From assembly GCA_001768735.1 (NCBI GenBank), contig MEMB01000002.1, positions 620,696 through 684,695 of the forward strand: 64,000 bases of DNA. Reading direction: 5' to 3'. Source of the DNA: Alphaproteobacteria bacterium GWF2_58_20 (GTDB taxonomy: Bacteria > Pseudomonadota > Alphaproteobacteria > UBA1247). Of the stretch, positions 27,717-36,520 are shown one piece after another. How positions within the stretch are numbered: the stretch's first letter is position 1; every line of letters starts with the position of its first letter. A program made the translations under genes and the position numbers. The notes under the pieces were generated by a model. That model had not been told where the DNA came from, did not search any database, and saw only the letters and a list, made by a program, of their open reading frames with translations.

Positions 27717-28277
27717 ATGAGCTATCTCCTGACCCGTCCATGGTTCTGGCTCCTTATGGCCCTTATCATCCTTGCCGGGGTCTTTGTAGGACACAAGACC
27801 TATAATGGCGGCAGTCTGCCGCGCAATGCCCAGCTACGCCAGGAATACGCCTCCGCACAGAACTACCTGGACATGGCCCGTAACAACGCCAACCAGGCCA
27901 TGTATGACAATGCCATTCTGGCCTATTCCTCGGCCCTTGGGCGCTGGCCTGCCGACGTTTCTCCCAAAAAACGCGCGGAAACCATGCTTTCCCTTGCCGA
28001 TACCCTGCTGGAATCCGGGCGTGTCAAGAGTGACCTCAACGCCTTTTCCCAAGCCTATTCCGCCTATGTGGAAACCCAAAAAATCTTTACGCGCAAGGAT
28101 GATCCCGAAAAATGGGCCCTTGCGGAATACGGTGCAGCGCGCGCCATTGAGGAACTGGCCAGCCGCCAGAACCCGCAATATTACATCAACGCCGCCCAGC
28201 TCTACAAAAACGGCCTCGAAGCCCTTCTTTTCCCGGAACGCCTCCCAGCCGAGCCCCCGCAAGAACCCCAACCATGA
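27717..28277 (+). CDS. Membrane-anchored TPR-like protein
   Basis: An ATG at 27717 preceded by GAGAG gives 186 residues, with one N-terminal membrane helix (about 8-27) followed by a helical, probably periplasmic region with tetratricopeptide-like pairs (ASAQNYLDMARNNANQAMYDNAILAYSSAL, here seen as two helices, and later ADTLLESG). The C-terminus is Pro/Glu-rich. The stop overlaps the start of the glycosyltransferase gene by 4 nt, so the two products are likely functional partners, for example in envelope glycan assembly. No specific family assigned. Confidence 0.75.
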   Translation: MSYLLTRPWFWLLMALIILAGVFVGHKTYNGGSLPRNAQLRQEYASAQNYLDMARNNANQAMYDNAILAYSSALGRWPADVSPKKRAETMLSLADTLLESGRVKSDLNAFSQAYSAYVETQKIFTRKDDPEKWALAEYGAARAIEELASRQNPQYYINAAQLYKNGLEALLFPERLPAEPPQEPQP

Positions 28278-29755
28278 CCCTCCGGAAATCCTTGATCCCT
28301 TCCTTGCCCCTCTGGGCATGGCCTTTCATTTATGTAATCCTTTTCATGGGATTACGCCTCTTCCTTTCCCCAAACCTTGGCACGGACGATGTGGAGGCGG
28401 CCGTGTTTGCGCAAGGCTGGCATCTGGGCTATAACCCCAAGCAACCTCCACTTTACACGTGGCTGCTGCTATCCCTTTACCGCATCTTCGGGCCCTCCCT
28501 CCTGGCACACACCCTGCTGCGCTACGGACTTTTGTTCCTGGCATTCCTGGGATTTGGCCGCTGTGTACGGCTCCTCGGCATCTCCGGAGACATCCGCAAG
28601 CTTGCTCCGCTGACGTTCCCCCTTCTTTTTCCCATTGGCTGGGGCGCCCAGCTGGGCTTCACCCACACCCTTTTACTAACCGCGGCCCTGTTCTGGTTGC
28701 TTGCTGCCTTTCTGGCCTTTACCGAAAAGCCTTCCCCGTTTCAGGCGCTGGAACTTGGCATTGCCCTCGCCTTTGGCTTCATGAGCAAATATAATTTCAT
28801 CCTCTTTCCGGCAAGCCTTGCCCTTTCGGCTCTCAGCCTTCCAAAATACCGCCGGGCGCTGCTGCATCCCTACGCCTTCATGGCGGCCTTTTTTGCCATT
28901 CTGGCCTGTAGTCCTTACATATGGTGGCTGGCCCTGCATATGCCAGAACCAGGTGCAAACACGGCCTCCCCCTACATGCCGCCATCCCTGCCCATACGGG
29001 GAGTGGCACTGTTTGACCTTGTCCTGAGCGCCCTTTCCTTTCTCTCTCCCCTTATCCTCCTGTTGCCCTTCATGGGCAGACGCTTCTTCATCGAGCCACT
29101 TCCCTCCCCGGAAGAAAATCCTGAACAGGCATTGCTCCTGCGTACAATCCTGGTTTCCCTCAGCCTTCTTGCTGGCGGAATTGTTCTGGGCTTCATTCCC
29201 GACGTCAAGGCGCGCTACCTGCATCCCGTCCTGCTGCCGGCGCTTCCCCTCATCCTCATGCGCATGGCGCAGGTTTCTCCCTCCCAAAAAGCCATGCGCC
29301 ATTTTCGCAACGCAGGTATATTTATTATATTTTTCATGGCATTAGCAATTATTATTCAGGGGTTATCTGAGCCCCGTTGGTGCAAAAACTGCCGCTGGCA
29401 CACCAACATGCCCGCCCTTGCCCAGACCATTCGCCAGACCGATTTTCCTGAAGGGAGCATTGTTGCCGCCGATGAACACATTGCGGGCAACATGCGCATC
29501 CTTTTTCCCGATGCCCGTGTCTGGACCCCGGCTTATGCAAAAAACCTGGCATGGCCGGAACAATCCCCCTGCCTTGGCATCCGCCGCAGCATGGACAATA
29601 CAGGCACGTCTTACAATGCAACCTTGCCCATGCTTCGATATCCCCAAAGGAAAAGTCACTTTGCCTGGATCATTTCCCCATCATGCGACGCAGACCTTTT
29701 GCAATGGGTGACGGAACCCCTGCCCGCACCACCTCCTGCCAAGGCAGGAACCTGA
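28274..29755 (+). CDS. GT39/PMT-like membrane glycosyltransferase
   Basis: A 493-residue protein with about 11 hydrophobic helices. After the first helix comes the loop NLGTDDVEAAVFAQGWHLGYNPKQPPLYTWLL, whose acidic DD and PPLYTW pattern (shown in parts) matches the first periplasmic loop of ArnT/PMT-type enzymes that use polyprenyl-linked sugars. A C-terminal soluble domain of about 130 residues follows the last helix (CKNCRWHTNMPAL). Donor and acceptor unknown; lipid A, protein or glycan modification are possible. Its last 86 nt overlap the convergent mutY gene. Confidence 0.8.
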   Translation: MTLRKSLIPSLPLWAWPFIYVILFMGLRLFLSPNLGTDDVEAAVFAQGWHLGYNPKQPPLYTWLLLSLYRIFGPSLLAHTLLRYGLLFLAFLGFGRCVRLLGISGDIRKLAPLTFPLLFPIGWGAQLGFTHTLLLTAALFWLLAAFLAFTEKPSPFQALELGIALAFGFMSKYNFILFPASLALSALSLPKYRRALLHPYAFMAAFFAILACSPYIWWLALHMPEPGANTASPYMPPSLPIRGVALFDLVLSALSFLSPLILLLPFMGRRFFIEPLPSPEENPEQALLLRTILVSLSLLAGGIVLGFIPDVKARYLHPVLLPALPLILMRMAQVSPSQKAMRHFRNAGIFIIFFMALAIIIQGLSEPRWCKNCRWHTNMPALAQTIRQTDFPEGSIVAADEHIAGNMRILFPDARVWTPAYAKNLAWPEQSPCLGIRRSMDNTGTSYNATLPMLRYPQRKSHFAWIISPSCDADLLQWVTEPLPAPPPAKAGT

Positions 29756-30719
29756 CGTCTGGCGGCCCCATCTCTTGCGACAACAAAACACCCCGTCGCC
29801 ACTCCATCTCAAGAGTGAAATGGGTAAAGACATGCCGAAAATTTTCCGCATCCTCCCATTCAGCGCAAGCCTCAAAATTCTGTGGCAATGCATGTGCCCC
29901 ACGCCATCCGGATGAAGGGATTTCCAGAAGCCCACCCCAAATCCCGTGGGGAGGCCTGCGACGAACAGCCATCTGTCCGGAACCATCCTCAAGCACATAA
30001 AACACCCCATGCTCAACCGGGCGCTGTTTCTTGAGGGATTTCACAGGAAAAGCCTCTGCATTTCCGGACTTTCCGGCTTTACAAAAGGTCTGGATAGGAC
30101 ATTCCCCGCACCCCGGATGGCGCGGCGTACAAACCATGGCACCAAGATCCATCATGGCCTGGCAAAAATCCCCCGCATTTTCCTCAGGACATATCCCTTG
30201 TGCAAGCTTCCGAAGCTTTTCAAGCCCCCGGGGCAACGGTTCCGAAAATTCCAGCAGCCGGGCCGACACCCGCGCAATATTGGCATCCACGGGAAGGATG
30301 GCTTCACCAAAGGCAATGGCAGCCACCGCCGCTGCCGTATAGGGACCTATTCCGGGAAGCGTCCCAAGCTCGCAAGCCGTTGCGGGAAACCTTCCGTCAT
30401 GATTGTTGCAAATCTCGCGTGCGGCCCGCAGCAAATTGCGCGCGCGGGCATAATAACCAAGCCCGGCCCAGGCCTGCATGACATCCTCATCCCGGCCTGA
30501 AGCCAAAGCACAAACATCTGGCCAACGCGCAAGAAAGGCCTGGTAATATGGGATAACCGCCGTCACCGTGGTTTGCTGAAGCATGATTTCAGAAAGCAGC
30601 ACATGATAGGGATCGGGATGGCCGCCATCCCTCATCCGCCACGGCAAATGACGACCGTTTGCGCCATACCAGTCAAGCAGCGCTGAAACCAGCATTTGCC
30701 TTTTGCCCGCAGGTGGCAT
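29670..30719 (-). CDS. mutY: Adenine DNA glycosylase MutY
   Basis: Removes adenine mispaired with 8-oxoguanine. From the ATG at 30719 (GGGAG upstream; the track starts 10 codons earlier) it has 349 residues. Visible are SEIMLQQTTV with the catalytic glutamate, the helix-hairpin-helix LPGIGPYTAAAV, VDANIARV with the catalytic aspartate, the iron-sulfur motif CTPRHPGCGECPIQTFC, and a C-terminal Nudix-like recognition domain (GIWGGLLEIPS). The start is only 13 bp from divergent dciA and the 3' end overlaps the glycosyltransferase gene. Confidence 0.95.
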   Translation of the reverse strand: MPPAGKRQMLVSALLDWYGANGRHLPWRMRDGGHPDPYHVLLSEIMLQQTTVTAVIPYYQAFLARWPDVCALASGRDEDVMQAWAGLGYYARARNLLRAAREICNNHDGRFPATACELGTLPGIGPYTAAAVAAIAFGEAILPVDANIARVSARLLEFSEPLPRGLEKLRKLAQGICPEENAGDFCQAMMDLGAMVCTPRHPGCGECPIQTFCKAGKSGNAEAFPVKSLKKQRPVEHGVFYVLEDGSGQMAVRRRPPHGIWGGLLEIPSSGWRGAHALPQNFEACAEWEDAENFRHVFTHFTLEMEWRRGVLLSQEMGPPDVRFLPWQEVVRAGVPSPIAKGLRRMMGK

Positions 30720-30732
30720 AAATATCTCCCTC

Positions 30733-31215
30733 ATGCAGAACCGGAACACATCTTACCATACACTGCGCGGCATCGGTCTTGAAGCCGGAAAAATGGCCCG
30801 CAAGATCCTTGGCAGCCACGGCGCCGGCCTTGCAGACCTCATCAGCGACTGGGAAAATGTGGTTGGACCAGAACTTGCAGAACACACCCTGCCACTCAAG
30901 CTCTCCTTCCCCCCCCAGAAACGCGATGGCGGAACCCTTGACATCCGAACGCCATCCGCCTTTGCAGCTCAACTCCAGCACATGACGCCGCAAGTCATCT
31001 CCCGCATCAACACCCATTTTGGTTATGCAGCCGTATCGCGCATCCGCATCACGCAGGGCAATCCCTCCCGCGAACACCTCAAGAAGCAAGAGCCGCCCAA
31101 AAAGCCTCTGACCTCTGGCCAGAAAGAGGACATAGCCAACCGCATTTCCGAAATCCCGGATGAAAACCTGCGCAAAACCCTTCAGGCACTTGGAGAGGCC
31201 ATCCTTTCAAAATAA
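30733..31215 (+). CDS. dciA: DUF721/DciA-family protein, probable replicative helicase loader
   Basis: DciA proteins load the replicative helicase DnaB in most bacteria that lack DnaC/DnaI. The 160-residue product (ATG at 30733; the track's TTG at 30703 is less likely) has the family layout: an N-terminal helix, the LISDWENVVGPELAEHTLPLKL region and the beta segment TLDIRTPSAFAAQLQHMTPQVISRIN-type sequence ending in INTHFGYAAVSRI. The mutY-DUF721-DsbA order is widely conserved in Alphaproteobacteria. Intergenic distance to mutY is 13 bp, so the promoters overlap coding sequence. Confidence 0.85.
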   Translation: MQNRNTSYHTLRGIGLEAGKMARKILGSHGAGLADLISDWENVVGPELAEHTLPLKLSFPPQKRDGGTLDIRTPSAFAAQLQHMTPQVISRINTHFGYAAVSRIRITQGNPSREHLKKQEPPKKPLTSGQKEDIANRISEIPDENLRKTLQALGEAILSK

Positions 31216-31218
31216 GGC

Positions 31219-31959
31219 ATGGACGCAAACGCCCTGCTGGGATACCCTTTGCATGGAATCCCTGAACATGACCGGAGTTTCATCATCGTGCTCAAGTTTA
31301 TACAAATTCTCGCCATGTTCATTGGCATTATCGCAAGCTTTGCAGCCGGATGGCACATGCACCATGTCATTGTGCCCGTAGAACGTTCCATTACCTCCCC
31401 CGCACAACTTCCCCCTGAAGAACGCATGATCCCAGGCATTATTGGTTTCATCGACGCTCCAGTGTCACTACGGGCCTTTGTTTCCTTTTCATCTCCTGAA
31501 GCCGCCCGTTTTGCGCTTGGCGTATTGCCATCCCTCCGGCGCCCCATTGCAGAAGGCCTGCTCCAGGTCATCATCCATGACACACCGGAAGACCGCAACG
31601 CCCTGCATGCCGCCATTCTTGCCCGCTGTGCATCGGCTTCCACCTACCCGAAGGTTGTCGAAGGCATTTTCAGGACCCAGAACCAATGGACCACCTCTGA
31701 AGATCCCGCTCTTGAACTCGCACACACGGCATTGGAATCCGGCCTGTCCGAGGACAGGATCATCGGATGTCTCTCAACAACAAACAGCATACGGCTTGTA
31801 GGATCCATGCGCGACGATGCCTATGACAAATACCACATCAAATCCGCGCCAGCCTTTCTGCTGTCATCCCCAAAAGGCACTTTCTGGATGGAGGGAGTTC
31901 CTTCAGTCCGAGAATTTGAAAACGCCATCCGGCGCATGACGCCAGACAAACAGGATTAG
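31219..31959 (+). CDS. DsbA-like thioredoxin-fold protein lacking the CxxC motif
   Basis: A membrane helix near the N-terminus precedes a DsbA-type domain: APVSLRAFVSFSSPEAARF aligns with the family pattern APVTIIEYASLTCPHCARF, so both active-site cysteines are replaced (S-S-P-E in place of C-P-H-C). The later landmarks LARCASASTYPKV, QNQWTTSEDP, LSEDRIIGCL and IKSAPAFLLSSPKGT, including the cis-proline region, are kept. It follows dciA by 3 nt, the conserved place of a DsbA protein. The ATG used may not be real: a GTG at 31288 with CGGAG nine bases upstream is a good alternative. It cannot be a redox enzyme as it stands. Confidence 0.75.
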   Translation: MDANALLGYPLHGIPEHDRSFIIVLKFIQILAMFIGIIASFAAGWHMHHVIVPVERSITSPAQLPPEERMIPGIIGFIDAPVSLRAFVSFSSPEAARFALGVLPSLRRPIAEGLLQVIIHDTPEDRNALHAAILARCASASTYPKVVEGIFRTQNQWTTSEDPALELAHTALESGLSEDRIIGCLSTTNSIRLVGSMRDDAYDKYHIKSAPAFLLSSPKGTFWMEGVPSVREFENAIRRMTPDKQD

Positions 31960-31989
31960 AGCAGCAGCCACAAACGATGCGCCCCAACC

Positions 31990-32730
31990 TTACAGGCGGA
32001 AGCCTTTTGGCTTCGGTGGCGCTCCCTTGTTGACTTCACCAAACTCCGGCTTTTCCCTGCGGTTTTCCGCTGTCTGCATCTCCAGCGAGGGTGCTGAAGC
32101 CGGCTTGAAGATTTCAACATACATGAGGCTGCCCGAAAGACGTATGGCCTGGGCCCCGTTCTGCCGCAAACGGAACAAATCACGCCCGGAAATCTCCACC
32201 ACATCAAAAACCGGCGCAGATGCACGCTGCGTAAAGCCAACCCCTGGCTCAAACATCATTCCGCCCGAAAGATGGGTATCCCGCAGACGCTCAAACAAGC
32301 TCCGCCGACGATTCCAGACATCCTGGTAAGTGGGAGCCACAGGCAGCGCACGCGGTTTGCCCATGAAACCGGTTCCCACAAGACGGGCTGCCGCAAGGGC
32401 AAGGATGGGATCTTCATAGACAACTCCGCCCACAGGCATGCTGACCCGTGCGCCCTGCTGTGTCAGGACATTCAAGCGGAACACATGATATGCAAGATTT
32501 TCATCAAGTACCGGAGCCCCGCCACCTACGGCAACCTCGGGCATCACGCCAACCGTAAAAAAGGGATCAGGATTATATTTCCGGTCCACCAGCATTTGCA
32601 GGATTTTCAGCGCTATCGGTTCATCAATAAACCGGCGCGGCATGTCATGACTCATAAAGCCTGATGCAAAATTCACGCGTGCCGCAGCCGCTGCAAACAG
32701 CGCCTGCCATCCTGGTTCTGGCAACCCCAT
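31990..32730 (-). CDS. Hypothetical protein
   Basis: 246 residues, no signal peptide or membrane segment, Ala/Gly/Pro-rich in places, with a C-terminal tail rich in Lys, Pro and Glu. Segments such as SRDLFRLRQNGAQAIRLSG-type (GRDLFRLRQNGAQ) look folded, but I recognise no family. It lies convergent with the DsbA-like gene and downstream of the papain-like gene on the same strand, separated from it by a strong terminator, so it is probably a separate unit with its own AGGAGG-type site. Confidence 0.6.
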   Translation of the reverse strand: MGLPEPGWQALFAAAAARVNFASGFMSHDMPRRFIDEPIALKILQMLVDRKYNPDPFFTVGVMPEVAVGGGAPVLDENLAYHVFRLNVLTQQGARVSMPVGGVVYEDPILALAAARLVGTGFMGKPRALPVAPTYQDVWNRRRSLFERLRDTHLSGGMMFEPGVGFTQRASAPVFDVVEISGRDLFRLRQNGAQAIRLSGSLMYVEIFKPASAPSLEMQTAENRREKPEFGEVNKGAPPKPKGFRL

Positions 32731-32805
32731 GATGAACCTCCTTCACAAAAAAAGCATATGGGGATTATACCTCTCCCCACGCAAAGCTTCCACCCCTTTT
32801 CATGA

Positions 32806-32833
32806 AAAAAACGGGAGCTGCATGCTCCCGTTT
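32806..32833 (-). terminator. Terminator of the radical SAM/papain-like operon
   Basis: On the minus strand AAACGGGAGC pairs perfectly with GCTCCCGTTT around a five-base loop and is followed by further T residues. It sits 10 nt after the stop codon of the papain-like gene. Confidence 0.85.
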
Positions 32834-32842
32834 CCCATTCCG

Positions 32843-33373
32843 CTACCAACCCTTGGGCAAAAACGATTGAATCCATTCACGCCAGCCTGATTTTGCCTGC
32901 GGTTCTTCCTGCAGGCGCTCGGCAACCCGCAACCCGCAATTTGGAACATGAAAATAACCCACAAACTCGCTACATATCTCAAAGGATGCCGTTTCGGGAT
33001 TGGTGATTGCACGCCCGCAGTCATCCATGCGGTCAATCCCGCCCGTACCATTCTTGTGTGACCAGAGACCATCCGCATCCTGACGGATGAAGTGAAAATC
33101 CACACCGGGACATATTCTCAGCGCCACAAGATAATGGCCGGGACGCGCCACAGGCGCATCACCGATAAAAACCATCCCATCGGCTTCGGCGCAGCGAACG
33201 CACTCGCCGGGCGTCACCGCCCCCATGCGCGCGCCTGCCGCAAGGCCCGGCACCTGTTCCCCACCCATGAAGTGCCCATAAGGATCATTCGCCGCATAAG
33301 CATAGCAGTTTGTGGCGGCGCAGACATACCGGTTATCCCAGACATCCGGCTGGTAATGGGGCGGATTTTTCAT
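32843..33373 (-). CDS. Papain-like NCYAYA-motif protein, putative cysteine peptidase fold
   Basis: From the ATG at 33373 (AAAAGGA upstream; the track start at 33394 is poorly placed) the product is 176 residues. The motif NCYAYA (C23), a central PGHYLVAL and a later DFHFIRQDADGLWSHKNG match a widespread uncharacterised bacterial family in which a Cys and a His are spaced as in NlpC/papain-like enzymes; catalytic function is inferred. No signal peptide. It follows the radical SAM gene by 22 nt, and a diverged paralogue lies on its other side at 34527-35066. Confidence 0.7.
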   Translation of the reverse strand: MKNPPHYQPDVWDNRYVCAATNCYAYAANDPYGHFMGGEQVPGLAAGARMGAVTPGECVRCAEADGMVFIGDAPVARPGHYLVALRICPGVDFHFIRQDADGLWSHKNGTGGIDRMDDCGRAITNPETASFEICSEFVGYFHVPNCGLRVAERLQEEPQAKSGWREWIQSFLPKGW

Positions 33374-33395
33374 GGCAAAACCATCCTTTTCCATT

Positions 33396-34277
33396 TCAGC
33401 TTATACGCTTCCTGAGCCAGTCTTGTACATACCAGAGTTGCCCACAGCCACCCCCGATATCATCCTGTCCTGCGGGATCAAAAACGCGCGTGTTGTATCC
33501 CATGCTGATAAAAAGATGTTCAAATTCACGGATTTTATCAAGGTTATGATATCCAGCCAAAGCCATTGTCTCATCGGCACTGCACACCACGCTGAAAGTA
33601 AAACAGAAATTTTCCGGTGGGAACAGGGCCATCAGGCGATCGGCATCCTCCCGCGTGTTGTTGGTACCATCCACACAGTAATTGCAGTATGGCATGCGCC
33701 CGGTTTCCTGCTTCCATCGCATCCCGATATCCCTGATCTCCCCAAGCGACAATTTTTCTCCAAACGGAATAAGCCTGTTTCGCTTTTCATCGGTGGATTT
33801 GTGGATTGAAAACTGCAAGCCAACCTTTTCAATGCATCGGGACAATTCCAGCATATCTTCCCAATCCGGCTTGTCGCCATGCGGCGCCATGGTGGAGAGC
33901 AGAAGTTGGGCATTTGGATATTTGTGATGCAACTCCTTGATCGCCCACGCCGTATTCGACCAATTCAACATGGGTTCCCCCATGCTCATGAACATGATCT
34001 GAAATTTCTGGACCTTTTGCGCATCAATCTCCCGATCCTGCAAGACAATGGCGATCTGTTCCACAATCTCCGGCCCGGTGAGAGAACGCACGAACCGCTT
34101 TCCTGTACCGCAGAAGGCACAGCCGATGGGGCAACCACTCATGACAGAACAACAAATTACCGTACGCTTTTCAAACGCGCCATATTTGTAAAGGACTGCC
34201 TCATACACGGCATCTTCCTTTTCAAGGACATATTTGGAAACATTGGTGTTTTCCCCATCAAACCGCTTGAAATCCAT
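33396..34277 (-). CDS. RlmN/Cfr-family radical SAM protein (divergent, short)
   Basis: From the ATG at 34277 (GAGGG upstream) the product is 293 residues; the track ORF adds 82 codons of non-coding texture. It has the radical SAM motif CPIGCAFC (C49, C53, C56), the RlmN-like RSLTGPEIVEQI and FMSMGEPMLN segments, and a C-terminal GGGCGQLW (C278) at the place of the methylated cysteine of RlmN/Cfr. It lacks most of the N-terminal RNA-binding extension of RlmN (usual length about 370), so it may act on another RNA or a small substrate. It lies between two papain-like paralogues on one strand. Confidence 0.85.
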   Translation of the reverse strand: MDFKRFDGENTNVSKYVLEKEDAVYEAVLYKYGAFEKRTVICCSVMSGCPIGCAFCGTGKRFVRSLTGPEIVEQIAIVLQDREIDAQKVQKFQIMFMSMGEPMLNWSNTAWAIKELHHKYPNAQLLLSTMAPHGDKPDWEDMLELSRCIEKVGLQFSIHKSTDEKRNRLIPFGEKLSLGEIRDIGMRWKQETGRMPYCNYCVDGTNNTREDADRLMALFPPENFCFTFSVVCSADETMALAGYHNLDKIREFEHLFISMGYNTRVFDPAGQDDIGGGCGQLWYVQDWLRKRIS

Positions 34278-34460
34278 GACAAATTCCCTCAAAAAAAAAC
34301 CTGATGGGCTACACATTTCGGGTGGCACCATGGAAAAGGAAAACGCGCGTTTCCCTGTCTTCCGGCTGGCTGGCCGACTTCCACATCCTTGCCCATAAGC
34401 CCTGGGAGCAACCGGATGCAGAAGGCAGATTCCGCTTTTTATAAAAAAGAAGCAAGGGAG

Positions 34461-34486
34461 AAAATGGGACACAGCCCTTGTGCCCC
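34461..34486 (-). terminator. Terminator-like hairpin after the inactive papain-like paralogue
   Basis: On the minus strand GGGGCACA pairs with TGTGTCCC (one G-T pair), loop AGGGC, followed by ATTTT. It lies 40 nt after the stop codon of the 34527-35066 gene and would separate it from the radical SAM gene. Confidence 0.55.
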
Positions 34487-34526
34487 ATGCATTAAAGATG
34501 CCTCCAAGGAAAGGGAGCCTCACACC

Positions 34527-35066
34527 TTACGGTGTCAATTCCGGATTGTTGCTGGCAGGGGTTGGCGTACTCATGCGTACGACCCGGAGCCCACCCTTCG
34601 GAACATAGAAATAGCCCTTGAACACCGAACCGTCTTCCCATGTCGCCATATGAGGCACCGAAATGGGCGCGCCGATGCTGTCCGTCCGCTTGGGTTTACG
34701 GCAACCATCCTTGTAAGACCAGCCACCATCGCTGTCTTCGCGGACAAGACGATACGTTTGCGGTGTCATGATCAAGGCAACCCGATAATGGCCGGGACGC
34801 TTTTCTCCATACGTATCCACCTTGACCAGCCCGTCCATTTCCAGCAGCGGAATGATGGCCTCGCGGGAAAAAGTAACGCCTCTGCTGCCACCCGGCTGCG
34901 GGAAATTGCTGTTGGGGTGGATATCCCGCAAGGCATAGGCATAACCATTCACCACGGATTGCAGAAAGCCGAAGTTTTCCGACATGCGCACAACATCCGC
35001 CGGATAATCGGGTGCATCGGGATTGACGGTTATTGCCTTCGCAAACGCTTTCTGAAGTTTACCCAC
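34527..35066 (-). CDS. Papain-like-motif paralogue with catalytic residues replaced
   Basis: A 179-residue product starting at a GTG with GGAGAAAGG upstream. It aligns with the 32843-33373 protein: NGYAYALRD against NCYAYAAND, RPGHYRVAL against RPGHYLVAL, YRLVREDSDGGWSYKDG against FHFIRQDADGLWSHKNG, and FKGYFYVPKGGLRVV against FVGYFHVPNCGLRVA. The cysteine is Gly and two histidines are Tyr, so if the family is enzymatic this copy is inactive. It may bind the same ligand or regulate the active copy. Confidence 0.65.
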   Translation of the reverse strand: MGKLQKAFAKAITVNPDAPDYPADVVRMSENFGFLQSVVNGYAYALRDIHPNSNFPQPGGSRGVTFSREAIIPLLEMDGLVKVDTYGEKRPGHYRVALIMTPQTYRLVREDSDGGWSYKDGCRKPKRTDSIGAPISVPHMATWEDGSVFKGYFYVPKGGLRVVRMSTPTPASNNPELTP

Positions 35067-35269
35067 GGCCTTTCTCCATGTTTTCAGTTTATTGTATTTT
35101 TATACCCTTCTTTGGCGGGCATCCAAAGCATCTTTGATGCAACCCTGGTATGCAAATCCGTCATGACCCATGAAAAATCCTTGTTTCAAGCGGGTTTCAC
35201 GCTTGCCCTGAACCGATTTCGCATGTATGTATCCGAACAGGCAAACACATTATGACGAGGCAATCAGCA

Positions 35270-35629
35270 ATGACATCCCCCACCCCGGAAACCATTCGTG
35301 ACGCGATTCTCAAAGCCCTGGATGATGGCCAGGCTGAAGGCATCGCCACCATCCCGGTTCAAAAACAGACTCCCATGGCAGATTACATCATCATCGCCAG
35401 CGGCAATAGCGGACGCCAGCTTTCCGCCCTCGCCAACCGCATTGGCCAGGCCCTCAAGGAAATCGGAGCCCCCATCCTGCGCATTGAAGGCGCTCAGCAG
35501 GGTGATTGGGTGCTGGTGGATGCACGCGATGTCATCGTTCACCTCTTCCGCCCTGAAGTCCGTGACTTTTATCGGCTGGAAAATGTCTGGACGGCAGAAA
35601 CCAAGAAAAAAACCGAAAGCAAGGAATGA
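35270..35629 (+). CDS. rsfS: Ribosomal silencing factor RsfS
   Basis: Binds ribosomal protein L14 and blocks subunit joining when nutrients are scarce. The 119 residues from the second ATG (35270; the track start is six codons upstream, and GAGGCA fits the later one) show the conserved MADYIIIASGNSGRQLSALA, EGAQQGDWVLVDARDVIVHLF and RDFYRLENVW patterns, given here in parts. Its stop overlaps rlmH by 4 nt, the usual arrangement. Confidence 0.94.
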   Translation: MTSPTPETIRDAILKALDDGQAEGIATIPVQKQTPMADYIIIASGNSGRQLSALANRIGQALKEIGAPILRIEGAQQGDWVLVDARDVIVHLFRPEVRDFYRLENVWTAETKKKTESKE

Positions 35630-36084
35630 AACTTACCATTCTTGCTGTCGGGCGAATGAAATCCGGTCCGACACTTGACTCCATCAAGGAATACCAGCGC
35701 CGCATGGAAACCCCGCTTGCCATCCGCGAGGTGGAATGCAAAAAAGCGCTGGACGGCCCACAGAAGATGGCTGAGGAGGGGCACCTGCTGATGGATGCCC
35801 TTCCAGAAGGCGCCCGGCTTGTTGCCATGGATGAACATGGGAAAAACCTTGGTTCACGCGAATTTGCCGCCCTCATCCAGAACGAACAGGATAACGGTTG
35901 CCGCGACCTCGTCTTTGTCATTGGCGGGGCTGATGGCCTTTCAGAAGATATCCGCAAACGCGCCTTCACAACCCTCTCATTTGGAAAACTGACTTGGCCG
36001 CACATGCTGGCCCGCCTGATGCTGGCCGAACAGCTCTACCGGGCACAGCAAATCCTCAAGGGACACCCCTACCACAGGGATTGA
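35626..36084 (+). CDS. rlmH: 23S rRNA (pseudouridine-1915-N3)-methyltransferase RlmH
   Basis: SPOUT-fold methyltransferase acting on assembled 70S ribosomes at position 1915 of 23S rRNA. The 152 residues show LDEHGKN-like (AMDEHGKNLGS), the knotted SAM site VFVIGGADGLSEDI, and the C-terminal LARLMLAEQLYRAQQI and GHPYHRD signature. Length is standard. Overlaps rsfS by 4 nt; tRNA-Ser follows 68 nt downstream. Confidence 0.97.
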   Translation: MKLTILAVGRMKSGPTLDSIKEYQRRMETPLAIREVECKKALDGPQKMAEEGHLLMDALPEGARLVAMDEHGKNLGSREFAALIQNEQDNGCRDLVFVIGGADGLSEDIRKRAFTTLSFGKLTWPHMLARLMLAEQLYRAQQILKGHPYHRD

Positions 36085-36152
36085 GAAAGTCTGATTGACG
36101 AGGGCACGAGTTTCGGTTAGGGTGCCCGCCATCCAAAGCTGGATGCGACTGC

Positions 36153-36242
<90 letters not shown>

Positions 36243-36520
36243 TTTTATGTTGTGTTTCAATAACTTAGCCATACATATCATATCGGTTCTGCTGAATAGC
36301 GCGCCGTCCTGCGCCATTTCCGGCATGGGAACCATCTCCCTGCCAAAATGGAGAATGGAATCGGGCGTATTTCTGCCCCTCTTATCCCGCCAATTCTCCG
36401 AATGACCTTTTGACGGTGTCGAATTTGACGCGATGCGATGGTGTTTCGATGCATGAATGATGCACAAACGATGATGCCCGCCGGGGACTTCGGCGGGCAT
36501 TTTGAATGTTTATTGACGGG
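36243..36520. other. Non-coding left part of the tRNA-Ser-linked island scar
   Basis: No supportable gene. The sequence holds a perfect 10-bp hairpin (ATGCCCGCCG with CGGCGGGCAT, 36474-36500) just before the recombinase stub's stop codon. I looked for a direct repeat of the tRNA 3' end (attachment-site footprint) between here and 40 kb and found only a 9-bp match (CACCCTCTC near 37083), too short to support. Confidence 0.5.
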
